Source of the DNA: Niebla homalea
Taxonomy: Eukaryota > Ascomycota > Lecanoromycetes > Lecanorales > Ramalinaceae
DNA: 64,000 nt
Assembly (NCBI GenBank): GCA_019925105.1
Contig: JAHGAU010000029.1
Coordinates: forward strand, 186,001-250,000
Reading direction: 5' to 3'
Positions 11,401 through 22,610 of the stretch are shown here, piece after piece; the stretch's first letter is position 1, and every line of letters starts with the position of its first letter. The position numbers were made by a program, and so were the translations under genes. The notes below the pieces were generated by a model. The model made no database searches. It saw nothing but the letters and a program-made list of their open reading frames with translations, and was not told the origin of the DNA.

Positions 11401-13050
11401 CGCAGGTCGCGAGTCTGGTTCTGTACATGTTCCTTTGATGGACCAAATGTTTCGCCTAGACTGACCCTTGACACCCTTTCTCTTTTAAATTTTTCCAAAA
11501 TCTCTCCACATTTGACATAAAGATGCACCTCTTTTCGAATGTGAACTACAAAAGGCTGATTTGGGTCGCCACTCCAGCACCGCATTCAAATTCACTGCTG
11601 ATCAAGTTTCACTTGGTTATCATAACTCTATTGCAGATAAATTTGTTATCACTAAAGGCAGGCTCTGGCCCGGAATATTGAAACCTTTTCATAGTGCGCA
11701 AAAGATTATAGACGAGTTCCAATGCTGCCTGAGATAAGGCTGGAACTGCTGACCGAGTTCCTAAATATGATGCGAAATAAGAAGCACGAGAACAATGTGA
11801 TTCAACCGATGCAAAGCTGCATAAACCGATGAAAAGCCGCATAACCCCATGCAAAGCTTAGAGACTCAGGGCAACACCCACACATCCACATCATGCCGGG
11901 AAGGGGGGGGGGACTTTGCGGAGTTGTGGCATTCCGGGTTCGCAACAGAGCTGCTGGGTGGGGTGGAGCTCCAGGCGCAGCCTCAGAAGTGGAGGCATTT
12001 AGCGTACTGGAAGCACGCTAGGCTCATAATCCGAAGGACCGAAGTCGAAATCGGAATGACCTGCCAATCACCTCAGAATCAACAGCCTGTGACACACCAG
12101 GACGTTGAATGTTGTTTGAGAAAGAGCGGGTAGGCATGCGCGGGGGACGAGAAGCTGGTGGTGGAGGTTGAGCAGGAACTCCGCCGCTGCGTCTGCGGGC
12201 CTCATACGAGTCACTTGACACTTCGGCCAAATCCTCTTTGACGACAAGCAATTCGAGCATTCGGCAGCATCATCAGTCATAGAAGCCTACACCGTCGGCA
12301 CAAAGACCACACAGGGAGCTCAGAACTCCATTGGGTTACTCAGCAAGCTCAGCCATCAGCAAGCTCACACAGACGTGCGGGCCACACTCGCTAGTGCGGG
12401 CGACGCTAGTGCGGGCCACACTAGTGTGAGCCACACTAGCGGGTCTTACATGTGGGCAATACTGTACAGACAAATCACAGCCAGCAACACAATCCAAGCT
12501 GGATTTGGAGGGACAATGGCAGCCTGGATGCAGGCATGGTGGTGGTGTTCCGTCATGCGAGCGGTGCCAAGACACTATCATAGCGCGTGTAAATATCATC
12601 ACCTGGCCGTACATCTCATACCACCTGGGTATTCCATGCAGATAGCATTCATGCAAGCGAACGTTAGTTCTACACGCTAGAGTGGGTGGGCGTGGAAGGA
12701 GGACTTCGGTGAATATTTTAATTGGTGCGTGCCTGTTCCTTTCTTTCAGGATCGCCTCAAAACAATCCTAGAATGATGAGAGCCTTGGGCCAGCCCTCCG
12801 CCAGATTTAAAGCTCTGCTCTTCCTCATTATTTCGAAACTGAAGTTGAAGCCGTCTGGTCCTAGCTCAAACAACAAGTCCAGGTTTTGGAGACGCAAAAG
12901 CTTTCATATTTGTCCTTGACTCCTATACTTGTGGCTTTACTTCCCCTCAAGGCACTACCATCTTCGCCTTGGATCTGCACTAAAGATCCCTGAATTTTCT
13001 AGAACTCGAATAGCCTAGCTCAACCCTCACAGATTTGAATCGCCGGAAAG
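11401..13050. other. Long gene-poor spacer
   Basis: About 1.65 kb with only short frames and no domain. It holds a G-run near 11907 and a short tandem repeat at 12375-12444 described separately. A small unrecognised gene cannot be excluded. Confidence 0.45.
12375..12444. repeat. Short degenerate tandem repeat
   Basis: Four to five imperfect copies of a roughly 12-16 nt unit around CTAGTGCGGGC and CCACACTAG. Adjacent copies are partly inverted (CACACTAGTGTG). On the minus strand this yields a repetitive VARTSVART peptide, which shows that the overlapping frame is a shadow of the repeat. Confidence 0.6.
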
Positions 13051-13443
13051 ATGTTCGACTCGAGTGCTTCGCAGAATGATGGCTGGAACAGCAACGCGTA
13101 CCTGGCCATCACCATTCGAGTACTCGTCGGCTTCGGTATTCTATTCCTGATCCGCAGTCTTGTCCAGCTCGTGCAGTATACTCGTGGGAGACTCAACGCA
13201 TCTCATCACCCAACTACCACGAGTGAGTCTCAATGAACCCCACTGCACCTCACTGCACCTCACAATTACATACTAACCCGCGTGACGACAGATGCGCATA
13301 GCCAGCCACTGGGATTTGATGTTGAACTAGACGCTGTTCAGGGACTTTTTAATGGCATTGACCCATCCTTGGATCTTGAGGCTGGTTTGGGCATTGGCGT
13401 GCCGCGCCCTGTCTACTCACCTGGACGACGTGATAGACAGTGA
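13051..13443 (+). CDS. Small single-span membrane protein, paralogue A
   Basis: Exons 13051-13222 and 13292-13443, separated by a 69-nt intron (GTGAGT...ACAG), give 107 residues. After a short polar N-terminus, NAYLAITIRVLVGFGILFLI (about residues 14-33) is a membrane span, followed by basic RSLVQLVQYTRGR. The second exon encodes a soluble acidic segment and a basic end (RRDRQ). It is clearly related to the inverted gene at 17561-17927: both have the N-x-Y span, an RVLV core, SL/TLVQL after the span, an intron in the same place and phase (phase 1), an LG-x-D start of the tail and an R/P-rich C-terminus. No known family is recognised. The start ATG follows a good AAAG context. Confidence 0.72.
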
Positions 13444-13867
13444 CTATGCGCACGTCAATGCCTGCCAGCTTCAGGAGCCTGGATTCATGTTCCACTCGAC
13501 GCTACCTTATAGTGTGTGTGGGCCGATCGTGGGGACCGATTTTTGTCACGAGCTTCTTAAAGCCATTGGATATCAAGGGTCATCACGCTCCTTTTGTACG
13601 ACATTCTTCATGTCGATCGTTTGAATGGGATCGATTGCATGATGCCGAACCGAATCGTACAATGCGTTAGAGATTACATAGCGACAATGCAGGCAACATG
13701 CTTGCTGCACAACGTGCTTGATGCAATCGACGCGCTCTGTGGATGCTTTCGCGGAGAGATAAGGGTTAACTTGCGGGGCCGAGGAGCTTCGTAAGGTAGT
13801 CAAATTGTGAATTTATCGCTTCAATGAGATTTGAATGTCAGGCAACTTCTGCTTAGAGAAATATCTT

Positions 13868-16017
13868 TCAAGAGGGATCAGCCGCAAAGCTAAGGTCAAA
13901 TGGATCTCCTTCGTTGAGCAGCGCCATCGGATCGAAGAGTCCATCGTCGAGCATCCAGTCCATATTGAGATTCTCTAAAGTGTTCTCAGCACCGTCCTGT
14001 TGACCTGTTCGGTCTCCTCCCAGAGGGTTGGGCGAGGTAGTAGAAACAGCATTAAAGAGAACAGTCGCTGTCGGAGCAGTATCTCCACTAGTCGACGCAT
14101 GCACAGGTGTGCCTAATGCCAGTAGGCCTTGGACCAGGGATGCAAATTTGTGCCGTGAATGTTGCTCAAGCAACAATGAGGCGTTCTTTGCAGCCGATCG
14201 CAATGCTGGCGGGTCACAAGCGCTGGGGTGCGTGGAGATCTTCAAAGCAAGTGCAGCTACGGGGTCATTCAGCACGATTCTGCGTCCATTCTTCCCCTGA
14301 AAGTACCTACCGATGAAACAGATGAGCAACGCTGAGTATGTGGGAGACCACCGGAGGTGCCATTTGAATGGGGTCATATTTGACGCAAAATCGAGATAAT
14401 GAATTATCAGAGGCTCGAGTCGGTGAATCACGCTGGTGAAATTGGATTCGTCAATGTCAGGATCGGCCGTAGTACGCTGCAGAAAGGTGATCTGGCGGAG
14501 CGCATTGCAGTGAAGGATGATGAGAACAATGTCCTTCTGATCGTTGAGGCACAATCGTTGAGGGGATTCGGCTGCGTACAAAAGATCTAATTGAGAATCA
14601 CGGCACGGCAGTCAGTCTCTATTATATCGCTTCCAAAACGCTAGTCGTGAAATAAAGGGGTTCCTCATACCTATGTGTCTTTGACTCCAATACTCCCACC
14701 AATCTTGGATTTGCGTCAACCGGAGCAATTCAAGATTCTCAGTCATTGAAGAAAGACTGTCTATAGCGTATACTTGATTCTGTAATGTCTCTATAAAGTA
14801 TTACTATTCGCTCCTCAACTGATCTGTGGATGAACAAACGTCGTAATTGCATGATCTCGGCCGTTGCAACGCTTCTTAGCACAGCAGGAGGAAAATCAAT
14901 ATCAGAGCTGATCTGCCTCAGCTGGGCTACGGGAATGCAGTCGCAACGTGGCTCTCTTCCAGTTCCGAGAGCTATTTCGCGCTCCATGTGTTGCAGGACA
15001 ATCCAGACACGAACTTCACGAAAGAGAAGTAATTTCTGCTTTCTTTCATCTGCTGATAAAGAACCTCTCTGGAAGTTGTCGATGTAGTTTTGAAGAGCTG
15101 TATGCAAACCAGTGTCTTGAGCCATCTGTAGAGCATGGCCAATGGCAAACCAAGACTTCTCTGAGTAATATGCAAGAATGATAGTAGCTTGAATGCTTTC
15201 CAAAATGCATGGATTAGTAAACAGGCTGCGCGCAGCTAGCTTGTCTGCCTCATCTTTGCATTTCCTGCGTGTGTCGTGGGACGTGATCGAAGAATCGACA
15301 GACGTGGCTACAGACAGGATCGCAACAAGACAGAATGCAGATCGCTGCCTTAGCGAATCAAAAGTATCAAAATTGGGATCCACAATAGGTGAGAATTGTG
15401 GGCAATTCGCCATGTATCTATGGACATCGTTAGATCGGAATATGTAATGAGAGAATCAAGCTTTCGTACAAATGGAACAGATCGCGGGCCTGTCCTTCAT
15501 CTCGAAACGCATCTCCGACAAATGCGTTGACAAGTTCCAGCTCCCTATTTGGACGAATAGACTTACCAGAACCTCCAGATGCTGATATATGAGGGTCTTT
15601 GGAATTGATGGTTGCTTTAGATGTCATAACGTGAATTGCTGTCACCGGGTTGGTTGCCTGATCAAACTCCAATGTCCCGGTAAAACTTGGGCGCTCATCA
15701 TCTGGGAATCTAACATGGCTAGGTGAGGAAGGGTCTGTGGACGCCAGCGCATCATTCCCTTGTGTTTCTTGGAAAACTCGGGGCGAGGATGCTGAGCTTG
15801 AGAGAGATGGAAGACCCGATGTTGACTTGGCAGACTTGGGATGTCCACGCGGTGCCCGCGGGGTCATCAGGTCAAACAGACATTCAAGTCCGAAGTCCCT
15901 ACAGCGCTTACACGGCTTTCCCATCTCTCCATCGCACCTCATCTTCTGGCGTCTGCACGCTCGACAGGCCTTGAATCTCCTTGAAGGAGGACCCTGTTGG
16001 GTTGACATGATAAGCAC
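13868..16017 (-). CDS. Zn(II)2Cys6 transcription factor
   Basis: Four exons: 15470-16017; 15417 down to about 14820; about 14779 to 14671; 13868-14586. The total is about 657 residues. The N-terminus has the binuclear cluster CRAC-RRQKMR-C-DGEMGKP-CKRC-RDFGLE-C (Cx2Cx6Cx7Cx2Cx6C), followed by a Ser/Pro-rich linker. DPNFDTFDSLRQRSAFCLVA begins the fungal middle-homology (fungal_trans-like) region. The C-terminus is acidic (NMDWMLDDGLFDPMALL) and may be the activation segment. The exon 2/3 junction is uncertain: either 14780-14819 (40 nt) or 14791-14839 (49 nt) restores the frame that leads into SLSSMTENLELLRLTQIQDW. Start could also be the next ATG at 16008. It is divergent from the HAD gene, with about 350 bp between, and probably regulates local genes. 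Confidence 0.82.
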
Positions 16018-16370
16018 CCACTATCTGGCACCTGCAACACATTTTGCTCTTTTATTGATCGGCTAGAACTCAGGTGATTTAGTGTCCGAAGCCCAGCCTT
16101 TCAAAATTGGCATCTGATGTTCAACATCTTTGTTGAAGAATGGATGATCAATGGGGAGTAATCCGGAAGTCCACTGATACACGCTCCTGGAGGAGGGCTA
16201 GCCGAATAGAGCTTAGCGTGGAGCTAGTTACTAGCGTTTGCTGACGTTGAGATCAGTGGAGGCCTGCCATATCCAATCCAGCAATGGACATGAGGGAACA
16301 CTGTGATCCATGCACATGATCATAAACCTAAGAAGCTGCTGCCAACCCATGCAGAGCAGCACGATAGAGC

Positions 16371-17078
16371 ATGGGTTACACCAGTGTCAAAGCAGTCTTC
16401 TTTGACTTCATGGGCACATGCCTGGACTGGCACAGCGGTACGATCAAAGTCCTCCCACGGTCCATCACGGAGAGCGAGAGGTCGAAGCTCGCTCTGGAAT
16501 GGCGACAAGACTACTTTGACTCCAATGCTGCCCGTCTTGCCGCCAATCAGCCTCCTGAGAATGTCGACATCACGCTTCGCAACACTCTAGAAGCTCTGCT
16601 GGAGAAGCACCCACAATACAAGCATCTGTTTGACGACAACACCCAGCATCGATGCATTGTAGCATGGCACTCGATGCCAGCCTGGCCAGAGGTACCCTCA
16701 GCTATTGGGCAGCTGAAGGCTGCAGGGTATGAGGTGTTCGTCTTTGCCAATGGCACTACTCGACTGCAGCTCGATCTCTGCAAGTCCTCCGGCCTGAGCT
16801 TCAACATGTTATTCTCGAGCCAGCTGATGGGCGTCTACAAACCTGCGCCGGAGAGCTACTGTAAAGCATTAGAACTCGTCAATGTGAAGCCGGAAGAGAG
16901 CGTTATGGTTGCTGCACATGCATATGACACCCGAGGTGGGAAAGAGGCTGGGATGAACACAATATACATACACAGGTGGACCGATGATATTAATGAAGAT
17001 ATGGAGGTGGTCAAAGGGGAGAACGATTTCTTCCTGAAGGACATGACGAATCTTGCAAAGGTCATCGAACAAGTCTGA
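16371..17078 (+). CDS. HAD-superfamily hydrolase, haloacid dehalogenase-like
   Basis: Single-exon frame of 235 residues. HAD motif I is FFDFMGTCLDW (nucleophile Asp about residue 12), motif II FANGTTR, motif III Lys in GVYKPAPESY and motif IV VAAHAYDTRGGKEAGM. The spacing and the HAYD motif match fungal type II L-2-haloacid dehalogenase-like proteins, which usually act on small phosphorylated or halogenated acids. No substrate can be assigned. In motif I a Met-Gly-Thr follows the Phe where many members have Tyr-Gly-Thr; the nucleophile is kept. Its promoter is shared with the Zn2Cys6 regulator, so co-regulation is likely. Confidence 0.83.
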   Translation: MGYTSVKAVFFDFMGTCLDWHSGTIKVLPRSITESERSKLALEWRQDYFDSNAARLAANQPPENVDITLRNTLEALLEKHPQYKHLFDDNTQHRCIVAWHSMPAWPEVPSAIGQLKAAGYEVFVFANGTTRLQLDLCKSSGLSFNMLFSSQLMGVYKPAPESYCKALELVNVKPEESVMVAAHAYDTRGGKEAGMNTIYIHRWTDDINEDMEVVKGENDFFLKDMTNLAKVIEQV

Positions 17079-17560
17079 GTTGAAGGTCGCAACCAAAGCC
17101 TCTGCTGGCTTGGCGCGCCTTTATCTCCACACCGCCTATCTCTCGACGTGGCCATGTCTACTTGGACTCCCTCAGCGAATGTGACAAGAGAGCGCGACGA
17201 GGTCGGGCATCAACATCATGTTCAGCCATACTTCAGAGGGATGGAAGAAGCTAGGCTCTGCTGATTTCGCCTCACACGACCCTCGCCTAAGATCTTGATC
17301 CTGTTGAAGGCAATGAAGACAAGGCTCTCAATGATAGACATTGGATGTCTGAGGAAGACTGATCATGCAGAAAGGCTTGAAAGATATGTAGATTCCCTCG
17401 GACGCCTCCCGAACAACATAATCTGCACCTTTTGTCCCGCACCCCGATCCTTGGATTCCCAGCCAACATACCCTCCTCGACAAACGGTCATCATATCATC
17501 ACTAGATGCTCATAAAACCCATCAGTGCGGCGATGCCCAGGGAAGATGTTTGGATCATCT

Positions 17561-17927
17561 TCAAATGCTTCTTCGACGATCCCATCGCGTGTGAATAGGT
17601 GGTGGCCGCCGTACGTCCTGAGGCTCGTGCATGGACATCTCGATCTCGACACCAGATACGACATCAATGTTGTCGTCAGGGTTGAAGTCGAGATCGATGG
17701 CACCTAGCCTCGTTCCTGTTCCATGTTAATTAGGCGCGGCAGAGGAATACTACGGGATGCTGACCTCTTGATGGTGGTCTCGATGAGGACAGCCAGAAAG
17801 TTCTCGTCAGCTGAACCAGGGTCTGAATCAAATAAGAGATGCCGATAACCACAAGGACTCTTGTGGTAAGAAGAATGTATGGGTTTGCGGCCCACGCCGC
17901 TTGGTTGCCGAGCGAGATAGACGGCAT
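17561..17927 (-). CDS. Small single-span membrane protein, paralogue B
   Basis: Exons 17765-17927 and 17561-17715, separated by a 49-nt intron (GTCAGC...ACAG), give 105 residues. NPYILLTTRVLVVIGISYLI is the membrane span, then QTLVQLTRTFW. The tail runs LGAIDLDFNPDDN and ends in the basic RWDRRRSI. Length, topology, intron position and phase all match paralogue A at 13051-13443 (107 residues), which is in the opposite orientation 4.1 kb away. The read-through frame beyond the donor ends after 11 more codons, so splicing is needed for the tail. No known family is recognised. Confidence 0.7.
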
Positions 17928-19568
17928 TATCTTTGATACAAGCTATGTATTATCTGTCTATATATAAGATGATGGGAGTATTGTATGATCTGGGTAGGGG
18001 TTCGAGGTATATTCGTTTATTGTTCGAAAGGCTGCGTCACGAAGCTGCAGACATGAGCTTGAGCACCAGGCGAGGGCCAGCTATTTATGCTACACTCTGA
18101 GGATTGGGGCATGCCTGCTTTGCGTAATGTCGCTCTCGCCACTGCAATCAACTCAGCGCGCGATCTTGCAGAAATTGCTTGTTGAAAATGAAAGTTGGTG
18201 CCTGCCCAGAACGAGCCGGATCAGAAAAGCAGGCTACTCAATGCACGTTGCTTGGTATGATGCATGAAGAATCTACCTATGGGGGCAGGGACCAAGGCAC
18301 TAGCAAATGCAGCACAGCTCAAAACATGCAACGATGGCTGTAGATTTTGAGTGTTGTCCGCGTCGTAGGACTGCTGCTCGCCCGTAAAATCTTGCAAAAA
18401 TGTAATTGAAAGACTTTTGACAAGGATCCAAAAGGTTCTATGCTTGGTCAGGCCGACTTCAATGTTAAGGAGCGTCGCACAACGGCAATCGCCCCTCTTA
18501 TTCACGGTAAGCCTTGTAATTATACCTCCACTTTGGTGTGATGCACGCCGTCATGTCGTGTGATCTATCATCAGCTGTCTGCGATTAGAGACCGCTGTTT
18601 ATTGCCATTGGGTTCTTTCCAAATCCAGGGAAAAGCGTTCGAAGCAGGGACGATTGGTACTTCGATCACTCGCAATGAGCGAACCCAGAAACTAAGGGAA
18701 GTGATCATCTGTCGCAAACTAAGGGAATTCTGTCAGCCAGCACAACCTTTCTGCCAGCACAATAAGCGGTACAGCGGGTATCTCACGCATGCAGCTCCCG
18801 ATGAGATGACATAGGAGCCTGCATGAAGGCTTAATCATCCTGAGCTGGCTTTTCTGCCCAGCGGCCGCCCAGCACAGCCTTAAGCGAGCCAATTTTGAAA
18901 GCCCAGGGCGATTGAAGTCAGCCTTGTCCGCCCTGCCGCTGGCTGCCATTATGTCGTTCCAGTCCTGTCCTATATGAAAGCTTCGTGACTCTCATCACCA
19001 TCTTTTTCAGGTGGATTATCATGCGGTTCGGGCATTGTTATGAGCATCAACGCGGGTTAAAACAGATACATTGCCAAATCTGCTGTTGCGAAGAAAAGAA
19101 AACTTCACTCCCCCGCGAGCTAGATCGATTTTACCAGACTCTCGGTATCGTCGAGGAGCGAATTCGCCCCTTTCAGCTTTTTGCAAGAAGTGCGTTTTCA
19201 CAAGAAGTTACGGTGGAATGGTAGTACACAGCAGAGGAAAGGCCCACGAATCATCATACTACCTTTGCTTTCATCACTTAAATCGAAAGACGACCAATTC
19301 ATAGTCCCTTTATGCACATCGATTGCCTGGTCTTCCGTACCAAGTCTTAGACCTTGTAAATTGAGTGAATTGCAAAAGGAGCAAACACTCAGTTCATTTA
19401 TTTGCTTGGCGCTGTACATTCCGTGCTATCATCTGTCCCGTGACAATCTTTCACCTACAACCAACTGATTTAGCACTCATTTCAATTACGACTGAAGGGA
19501 TCCCCAGGTTTTGGGTTTCTCGAGTCATACGAGCCCATCATTTATTGTCGAATTTCTGGACTACTGCG
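17928..19568. other. Long gene-poor spacer
   Basis: About 1.6 kb between divergent genes. Frames here are short and overlap on both strands without domain likeness. A TATATATAA lies at about 17960 upstream of paralogue B. The part from about 19020 is AT-richer and may be the leader of the F-box-like gene. Confidence 0.4.
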
Positions 19569-20642
19569 ATGTCATCATCACACGTTTCCGAAAAGAATGG
19601 CGTCCAGGCAGGTGACCTTGGGTCGCTTCTATCGTCATCACTCAAAATCTCAGACAAGCCTGGCAAAAAGCTGTGTGATCTACCTGTGGAGGTTCTTGAG
19701 AAGATCTGCATGTATCTATTCGGGGGTGAACTGATCGAATTCTTGACGCCCTCTTTCAGGGCTCCGGGGTCACGACCTTTATTCAGCTGCCATCTACAAC
19801 CTATTTCCCCGGACCGCCACGCAGCTTCAACAAAGTACGAAGCAGTATGCCTTCCACTGGCCTCAGGCGGTGATGCGGAATTCTTGCCCTGGGATGCAGC
19901 CACCACCACGAATAGAGACATTGCTGTGGCAAACAACTGGGCGGGCACAAGACTCTCGCCGCCACACGCGGAACAGATAATCTCCAGGGACAATCGCATC
20001 ACTAAGATTGATCTCAGCGCGATGGCGACATGCTGGAAACTGCGCGAAGCAGCAATCCGTATGTTTTGGTCAACATACACCTTCTCGTTCGAGAGCTCAA
20101 TCTTCTTCTCAGATTTTATAGGATACCATAGCGTTCATATATTGCGTCTGATCCGTCACATCAATATTCTGTTCCATCCAACCATGGCCATGGCAAGATG
20201 GTGGAATGCAGCCTTCGATGGACATGGAAAGTCGGGATCCAGGATTTTCCCAGATCTCAGTACTCTCCATGTGACACTCACCCCGCGCTGCGACGGTAAA
20301 GACTTTTGGGCGACCCACACCAAAGTCTGCCTTATCCCTGTGCTGAAGTTCTGGCAAGCCAACTTGAGTCACGTACCCATAACAATTGGCAGGGCACGCC
20401 CCCGGGGAATGGGCATCGCATCATATGCGTTTGACATGCACAAGTTGGTACTCTTCGGCCTGTCCAGCATGGGCAGCTTCGTGGAGGACGCTCAATGGCA
20501 GCTGCGACATGGCCTCAGAGTGGAGAAGGGACAGCTAAGGGACGCCGCCTTCGGCGATGAAGTCGATTGGATCCCCTCGACTGTTTCCCTTGCCAGTGTC
20601 GAAATTCCCCTTCCATCTAGAAGTCGCGGATATGGAAACTGA
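19569..20642 (+). CDS. F-box-like hypothetical protein
   Basis: 357-residue frame from the ATG at 19569 (GCGATGTCATC). The frame is open 68 codons further upstream, but that part has no coding character. KLCDLPVEVLEKICMYLF (about residues 37-54) resembles an F-box-like helix pair (LPxEVLxxIxxYL). The rest, with DLSTLHVTLTPRCDGKDFW, fits the fungal F-box proteins that lack other domains, which act as SCF ubiquitin-ligase adaptors or remain uncharacterised. After the stop a +1 frame continues as ADMETDLPVAAHDDEDSE, an acidic ending typical of such genes. The true C-terminus may therefore be reached by a small unseen intron or a frameshift near 20600. Confidence 0.55.
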   Translation: MSSSHVSEKNGVQAGDLGSLLSSSLKISDKPGKKLCDLPVEVLEKICMYLFGGELIEFLTPSFRAPGSRPLFSCHLQPISPDRHAASTKYEAVCLPLASGGDAEFLPWDAATTTNRDIAVANNWAGTRLSPPHAEQIISRDNRITKIDLSAMATCWKLREAAIRMFWSTYTFSFESSIFFSDFIGYHSVHILRLIRHINILFHPTMAMARWWNAAFDGHGKSGSRIFPDLSTLHVTLTPRCDGKDFWATHTKVCLIPVLKFWQANLSHVPITIGRARPRGMGIASYAFDMHKLVLFGLSSMGSFVEDAQWQLRHGLRVEKGQLRDAAFGDEVDWIPSTVSLASVEIPLPSRSRGYGN

Positions 20643-21505
20643 CCTGCCTGTCGCTGCACACGACGACGAGGATTCCGAGTAGGCTACGCCTCTGGGTAAT
20701 AATATTGTGTCCCTTGCATAAGCAAGCACCTTCATACGTCCGCCTCCGGAGCTCCCTGCCTACAGTCGCGCTTCGAACGGAATGGGGGCGTCACTCACCA
20801 CCTGATCCACACAATTGCTTGGATGATCAATGATCCACACAATTGCTTTGGATGATCAAAGCATTTTTACTTGGTAAGCAAACAAACCTAATTGTACCCG
20901 TCATCGAGCTATCAGGATCAACGCCTTACTGACAGAATCCCAGATCATCTGAGTTTATCAAAGGCATACCTTCTTGGCATTCATTCGACCTGATCTCCGC
21001 TGAAGAGCATTCTTCGTGCACGCAGTGAAGCATGCTTGATGGAGGGAAACGGTGATGGCTAGGTCTTGCAAGGCAGTCAGATAGTATCGATGGCCACGAA
21101 TGAAATTCCAGTATATCCTCCCTTTGTCATTCTACCCGATTTGCTCACCCAAGTCGTGCTGGGAGACCGTTGGACTAACGCGGAGCCTGTCTTGCATCGA
21201 TTGCATTACTGCTTCTACTATGGGGTGTCATGAATATGAAGCATAATCTGGAGCTCAAGAATGATTGGCTTGCAGGCCCCAGTCTGCGAGGCAAGATCAT
21301 CCTCTATAACGAAACCTGCAATTTCCGGATGATCGCCTTCCTTTCTGTCTTGATTGAGAAGAGGCTTGGTCCAAATGCTTGACAAATTTTTTTCAGTTGC
21401 TTGCTTCCTACAATTGCAGTGCTAGATCCGTTTCCTCCCTTGCAAAGCTTGCCCATGACAAGCCGCCCACTAGCGATGAATACGACCCCGGTTTCCCTCA
21501 CCACC
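20643..21505. other. Convergent intergenic region
   Basis: Between convergent genes. It contains the two-copy palindromic repeat at 20803-20858, listed separately, and otherwise no recognisable feature. Confidence 0.4.
20803..20858. repeat. Tandem pair of 27/28-bp palindrome-ended units
   Basis: Two adjacent direct copies (20803-20829 and 20831-20858) that differ by a single inserted T. Each begins TGATCC and ends GGATGATCA, so each can fold on itself. Confidence 0.8.
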
Positions 21506-22610
21506 TCACCAACTCTGCACCATATCCTTCCTGATAACTTTGCCCACATCGGCATCCCTCTTCCCCTCAATCACGGTGACAGTGAAATCCGCACCTATCG
21601 CAGGATCGAGCGCTCCCATCTGCGAAAACCACCGTTCAGTCAGCCATTTCATCTATGCATCTATTGATCCACCCCCACCCCTGCTGCCCAACCCATCACG
21701 CAGGGGACTATCGAGATCCGCACTCACCTTCCTCAACTTCTCCGGCGTCGAATCATTCAACCCCGTGGCCAAGAAGCCGGGACTCACGGCCCAGATCTTC
21801 ACGCCGTCGTTGCCCAGCACCCGGACCCACTCCCTCATCAGCATGTTCAACCCGGTCTTGGCGGTCCGGTAGCTGCTCGCCACCCCGCCGTAAGTGCCGG
21901 ATGGTTTGGGCCCTAAAACGCCCCACACCAACATCATCAAAATTACCCTTCGCAGGCACGCACAATCATATACCCGTCTCAAGAAAAGAGGAGAGAGGGA
22001 GAGAGAGAGAGAAGAAAAAGAAAACCATCCTGGCTAAACGTGAGAAAAAAGGTGGAAGGGATCACGCACACCCCGCCGGCGGACTCGCATTCAACCGCTT
22101 CAGCATCTCATTGTCCCTCCTCTCCGTATCCGTCAACGTGGCCGTCCCGCTCGCCATAAAGATCAAGCGCGGGTCCTCGCTCCTCAGCAGGAGCGGCGCG
22201 GCCAGGGTGGTGAGCACGTGCGTGCCCGTTACGTTGGTGTCCCAGGACGTGTTCCACGCGTCCCGCACGCTCAGCGCGCCCGAGGCGATGCGGGTGTCGT
22301 AGGCGGCGCCGGCGTTGTTGAGCAGGATGTCGAGGTGGCCGTCGCCGCCCGTGTGGGCGGTTATGGTGGAGATGGCGGCGGTGAGGGAGGAGTCGGAGGC
22401 GAGGTCGCATTGGATCGGGGTGAGTGTGGATGGGGTGGAGGGGAAGGAGGAGTGGAGTTCGGTGATGGCGGTGTGGGCGTTGGGGAGGGAGCGGGAGCCG
22501 AGGAGGATGTCGTAGGCGGTGGGGGAGCGGCAGAGGGATTTGATGATTTCGAGACCGAGGCCGGTGTTGCCGCCGGTGATGAAGATGGTTTTTTTCTGAG
22601 GGGTGGACAT
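21506..22610 (-). CDS. Short-chain dehydrogenase/reductase (SDR)
   Basis: Exons 22070-22610, 21728-21912 and 21506-21619 give 279 residues. The start is MSTPQKKTIFITGGNTGLG, with the classical NAD(P) motif TGGNTGLG. NNAG is present in LLNNAGAAYD and the catalytic Tyr-x3-Lys is SYRTAKTG. The end GKVIRKDMVQSW is typical of a common fungal SDR subgroup. The first intron (157 nt; GTGCGT donor) holds a GA-microsatellite at about 21985-22015 and restores PPAGWPKP. The frame is open upstream to 22739, but the ATG at 22610 has the better context (CCAAAATGTCC). The substrate is unknown. The coding strand is very GC-rich in exon 1. Confidence 0.87.

Noticed and set aside
12336..12680. Pair of frames with VARTSVART repeats
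   Set aside because: Produced by the short tandem repeat at 12375-12444.
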